A stretch of DNA of 64,000 nt. It comes from Dama dama (taxonomy: Eukaryota > Chordata > Mammalia > Artiodactyla > Cervidae). Made by a program: the position numbers and the translations under genes. The stretch is taken from assembly GCF_033118175.1 (NCBI RefSeq), contig NC_083691.1, positions 61,284,001-61,348,000 on the forward strand. The letters run 5' to 3'. Under the pieces are notes generated by a model. The model had not been told where the DNA came from. It was given only the letters and a program-made list of their open reading frames with translations, and did not search any database. The first letter of the stretch is position 1, and every line of letters begins with the position of its first letter. Below are positions 60,813 to 64,000 of this stretch, piece by piece.

Positions 60813-61489
60813 TCTCATGCTAGTGCTTAGACTCCACGCCTGGTTCTTGCCTTTGTCGCTGGCTGGAGCAATCAGATACATCTTCTGTTTTAGATTTTCC
60901 TTACTGTAATCTATTTCTGTGAATATGCCAGCTCGTTCATTTGATGTTTCCCGGAGACAAGCCTCCTCTGTGAGTTATTTCTGACCATTGCAGCATTCCA
61001 CAGGGTCTGAATTGTTGAAAGCAGTGACCCAAACCATAACAACTTGAATATTACAATCGAAACACGTGATGTAGACAGTGGTTGATTTGGGGCTGTATCT
61101 TGGATGGACCTCATCTGTCCCCAGGCACTTGCCTGAGATCCCTTGGGGTCTGTCTGAGCCCAGACCTCCTGACCCTGTCCAGAGCTCAGTGCTCAGGGCA
61201 GTGGAATTTAAGTCCTGGTTTGAGGCGATTTAAACCAGCTTTCAAAGGCCTGAGTGGAGCTGATCATTTGTGGACCTTCCTTTCTGGGTGTTCCCCCTGT
61301 CAAAACCGTTTCTCCACACGGGACACACATCAGAGGGGGAAAGGGCTGTAAACCTTGAGGGTTGGCCAGCAAGGTTCAGGAAGCACAGTATTAAGAGCCG
61401 TACTTCTCTTATTCCTGTTGATTCTCCTCAAACTCCTCACACTATCCTTGCAGTTATTCATGGGAAATAAAATAATATAAATCACACTG

Positions 61490-61830
61490 CCTGATTCTTT
61501 TCCAGCCGCTCACAGAGTAATCACAGGCTGAAGTGCAGGTTTTCTTGCCGTGCGTTGATCAGTAAATCAGATTTTGAGCATTTATCAGCAAAAGTTAGAT
61601 TTAAGCATCGTTCCTGTAATGTTTGAAAGAAAGAAGATTTGTTCCGATGGGGACTCTGCCAATCAGTGATCTTCCAGCTTGACTCTGCTATCAATTATTG
61701 TTGCAATTATTTGTCTAGTTGGATATTTAAAATGTCATCAGAAAGAGATGATTACATATTCCAGAAAGCAAGGCATGTATAATCAGATGAACTGAATCCA
61801 GTTAAATGTAGTGTGGTACCAACCTGTCCT
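61490..61830. promoter_or_regulatory. Candidate AT-rich conserved noncoding block
   Basis: This repeat-free sequence contains TCAATTATTGTTGCAATTAT near 61690, which joins homeodomain-like AATTA and SOX-like ATTGTT cores. It also contains GATTACATAT and TAATCAGAT sites. The call depends on motif texture only. Confidence 0.25.
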
Positions 61831-62338
61831 TCAAAGTGGAATTCTTGAGCTACCACCGAAGGCAGCAGCCTTCTGCCCGGTTTTCAGGAAGCGGATCTTA
61901 ACCTTGGGACGCAGCGTGCTGCTGGGGTTGGGTGATACTCAATTATGGGAAACTTTCCAAGTCTGAAAATGGAATTGCTCCTTCAGATACACGAGAAGTG
62001 CATTTTGGGTTATCTCATTCAATTCATCTGCAAATCTATAAATAAGAAGTCCCTCTATTCTTCTTGCTTCCTGTGGATTTAAATGCCAAATCCTGATTTG
62101 TGGCAAAGTTGTCACATGTCCCTTTTCCCACTCTCTCTCTGCCTGGTGCCCAGGATCTAAGCGGTGGCAGTAGAAATTACAACTGTTTGGAAGCCAAGAA
62201 AAAGCTCCATTTCTCACTCTTCTCCAATTCCGGATATTCTCGGCCCTGCTCCATCCATCAGCCATCTCCCCACACACCTCCTCCACCACACAACCGCCTT
62301 CTGTCCACACCACCAACAGGAAACAAATACAGCTCCAA

Positions 62339-62355
62339 TTTTTTTTTTTTTTTTT
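62339..62355. repeat. T17 homopolymer
   Basis: Seventeen consecutive T followed by AAATGG. No retroposon body was recognised beside it. Confidence 0.85.
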
Positions 62356-63779
62356 AAATGGAGGAAAAGAAACCACAACCTGAACAAATAACAAAAAAAC
62401 TCCCACCAAACTGTCTACATAGAACGATCACAAATGCTCTAAATGTGTAGAAATCGACCCTTTACCAGGCCTGCCCCTTCTCTGGGCATAGAGAGTGCCC
62501 CTGAAGAATGAGATGCTAGATCCGAGAGTGTTATCCAAGCTGTCAGCCAGGAAATGTTAGTCCATCCCCATTATTAGAACCGAGTGTAGATTCCGGAGAT
62601 GTTTTCACTATCTAGGTAGGTTTCATGAATTTGAGAACTCTTGCAGGACTTTTCCTAGTTCACGTCCCAGAGAGCATGCTGAACTCTTATGATTCCAGAA
62701 CCCCGTGGTGGTCAAAAGACTTTCCCACCATAATATAAAATTTTGGGGTGAGGAATCTGCTAGAAAATTCATCTCATCTGTGAGGTGGGAGTGGGGATGG
62801 GGAGAGACCTTGCAAAACACAAGAGCCCTGGGTTGTGTGTGCTGGAGCATGTGGGAGAGAGAAAGAGGTAGGGAGTGGAGCATCTAGAAAAATGACTTTT
62901 AAAAAATTACATTTCATTGAAATGGAGAAAAGATATTGTCTCTGTTGCCATCACCTCCTGTCACCTCTGTCCCTCTCCTTCGTCACCACCTGTGCTCTGG
63001 CACCTTCCTCTTGCCTGGGTTTCCCTGCTAGGCCTTGCAGCTTGGGGTGATCGGGGTCAGCTGACCACGCTGCCCTACCAGGGCGGGTAGAATTTGCTTT
63101 GAGCCTGGAAAGCAGGTCATATGCTTGTGGTGGGGGTGAGGTGGATGTGTGAAGACCACAAAGCAAGGGTACCAAGGGCCGAGTTTAGCTCTTGGGAGCT
63201 ATAGAGGAGGCCTGGGGGTCTGAATGGTTTTGCTTTTCCTGGGATCCCTGCCTCATTTTTGTTTTCAGTGTGTACGTGTTTCTCTCTTGTTCTCCGGCAC
63301 ATCTCATAGGCAGGCGTTGGGCTTGGGCCTGGGGCTCCGGCTGGGCAGGGACATGCCAGTCATTTGTCTGGGAAGCCCCGGCCCTGCTGAGCACTCCAGG
63401 GCTTTGCACTGTCTTCCCTGCCCTCCACGGAGTGGTGCCAGGATCGAGGACAGTCGGGGGATGAGGCGTGGGCTGCTGCAGGCAGCCTCCTGCATCTGAG
63501 GCAGGGAGGCAGATGAGGTCATCCACACAGCCTTCCATGCACTTTCCAGGGCTAGCCTTATTTACCCTTTCAGTGGAGCAAAACTATGTGATCTAAAGAG
63601 GATTCCTTGAACTGAAGGACTTCGCACTGTTCCCTCTCTCTGGGCAGAAAGATGGGGCTGTAGGTAGGGGAAGAGAATAGAGGAAAGTGTAGGAGATTAC
63701 TAAAAAAAAAAATTGAGATGATGAAGGAGAGGAAAGGCAGCCAGACTAGGTAATTGGGACCAATTCATCAGAAGGCTTA

Positions 63780-63990
63780 AGGAAATTTGACATCTATTGT
63801 AACTCTTCTAACTGTATAATTACGCAGCGTTTGGAAAGTGAATTATTAACTTGATTGTCCATAATGACCATTGAGTAAATATACAGTCACAGGTTGTCAA
63901 CATTGTACAGTGAACTGATGGGCCAGCAGCCACTTTCAACTGGTTGTAATCATCTCCTGGGTCAAGGCTGACCTAAAGGCTCCGGGGTTA
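63780..63990. promoter_or_regulatory. Candidate conserved noncoding block at window edge
   Basis: AT-rich, repeat-free sequence with TAATTA at 63817-63822, followed by ATTATTAACTTGATTGTCC and a TGTAATCATC site. It runs up to the window end and may continue beyond it. Confidence 0.25.
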
Positions 63991-64000
63991 GTGAATCATT

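Larger units (their letters stand above)
53401..64000. other. Gene-free, AT-rich stretch lacking young SINEs
   Basis: No Bov-tA or CHR copy, coding exon, pseudogene or RNA gene was recognised. Content is single-copy sequence, short ancient-repeat remnants, purine or pyrimidine tracts and the candidate regulatory blocks listed separately. Open frames of up to about 156 codons are unsupported: they overlap antisense frames or run through homopolymers. Confidence 0.65.

Noticed and set aside
61939..62409. 156-codon minus-strand open frame
   Set aside because: It runs through the T17 tract, giving a lysine run, and shows no domain or splice context.

Overview
The window is 64 kb of ruminant (bovid-type) nuclear DNA with no protein-coding gene, RNA gene, CRISPR array or prokaryotic feature that I can support. 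The ruminant assignment rests on about nine copies of the tRNA-Glu/BovA composite SINE (Bov-tA), a family confined to ruminants, plus two CHR-type SINEs found across cetartiodactyls (ruminants, hippos, whales). I cannot say which bovid it is or which gene is nearest. All long open frames are short for their span, overlap frames on the other strand, or run through SINEs. The window therefore reads as intergenic or deep intronic sequence.

Layout. Positions 1-25317 are mostly AT-rich single-copy sequence with no ruminant-age SINE; only ancient MIR-like fragments (about 15.9-19.7 kb) and simple repeats were recognised. Several repeat-free blocks carry clusters of homeodomain (TAATTA), POU octamer (ATGCAAAT) and nuclear-receptor half-site motifs. 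They look like candidate conserved regulatory elements, though conservation cannot be measured from one sequence. Positions 25318-53400 are more GC-rich and hold all the young retroposons: Bov-tA copies at about 25.3, 27.1, 27.6-28.0, 34.9, 35.6, 37.1, 39.9, 47.2, 51.7 and 52.0 kb, and CHR copies at 25.7 and 43.3 kb. Older MIR and L2 pieces and an L1M-type 3' end (52.9-53.4 kb) lie among them. Positions 53401-64000 return to AT-rich sequence lacking young SINEs, with further candidate regulatory blocks at about 60.4, 61.5 and 63.8 kb.

The best-supported observations are structural: exact or near-exact target-site duplications flank several SINEs, and nested insertions give a relative order of events (CHR into MIR at 43.3 kb, Bov-tA into an L1 tail at 27.1 kb, two Bov-tA copies into one ancient repeat at 34.8-36.0 kb). 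The most biologically suggestive feature is the long young-retroposon-free left flank with motif-dense AT-rich blocks, a pattern typical of cis-regulatory territory around developmental genes. I found no evidence of a novel multi-gene system. All family names come from visual recognition of consensus sequence, not from a database search.
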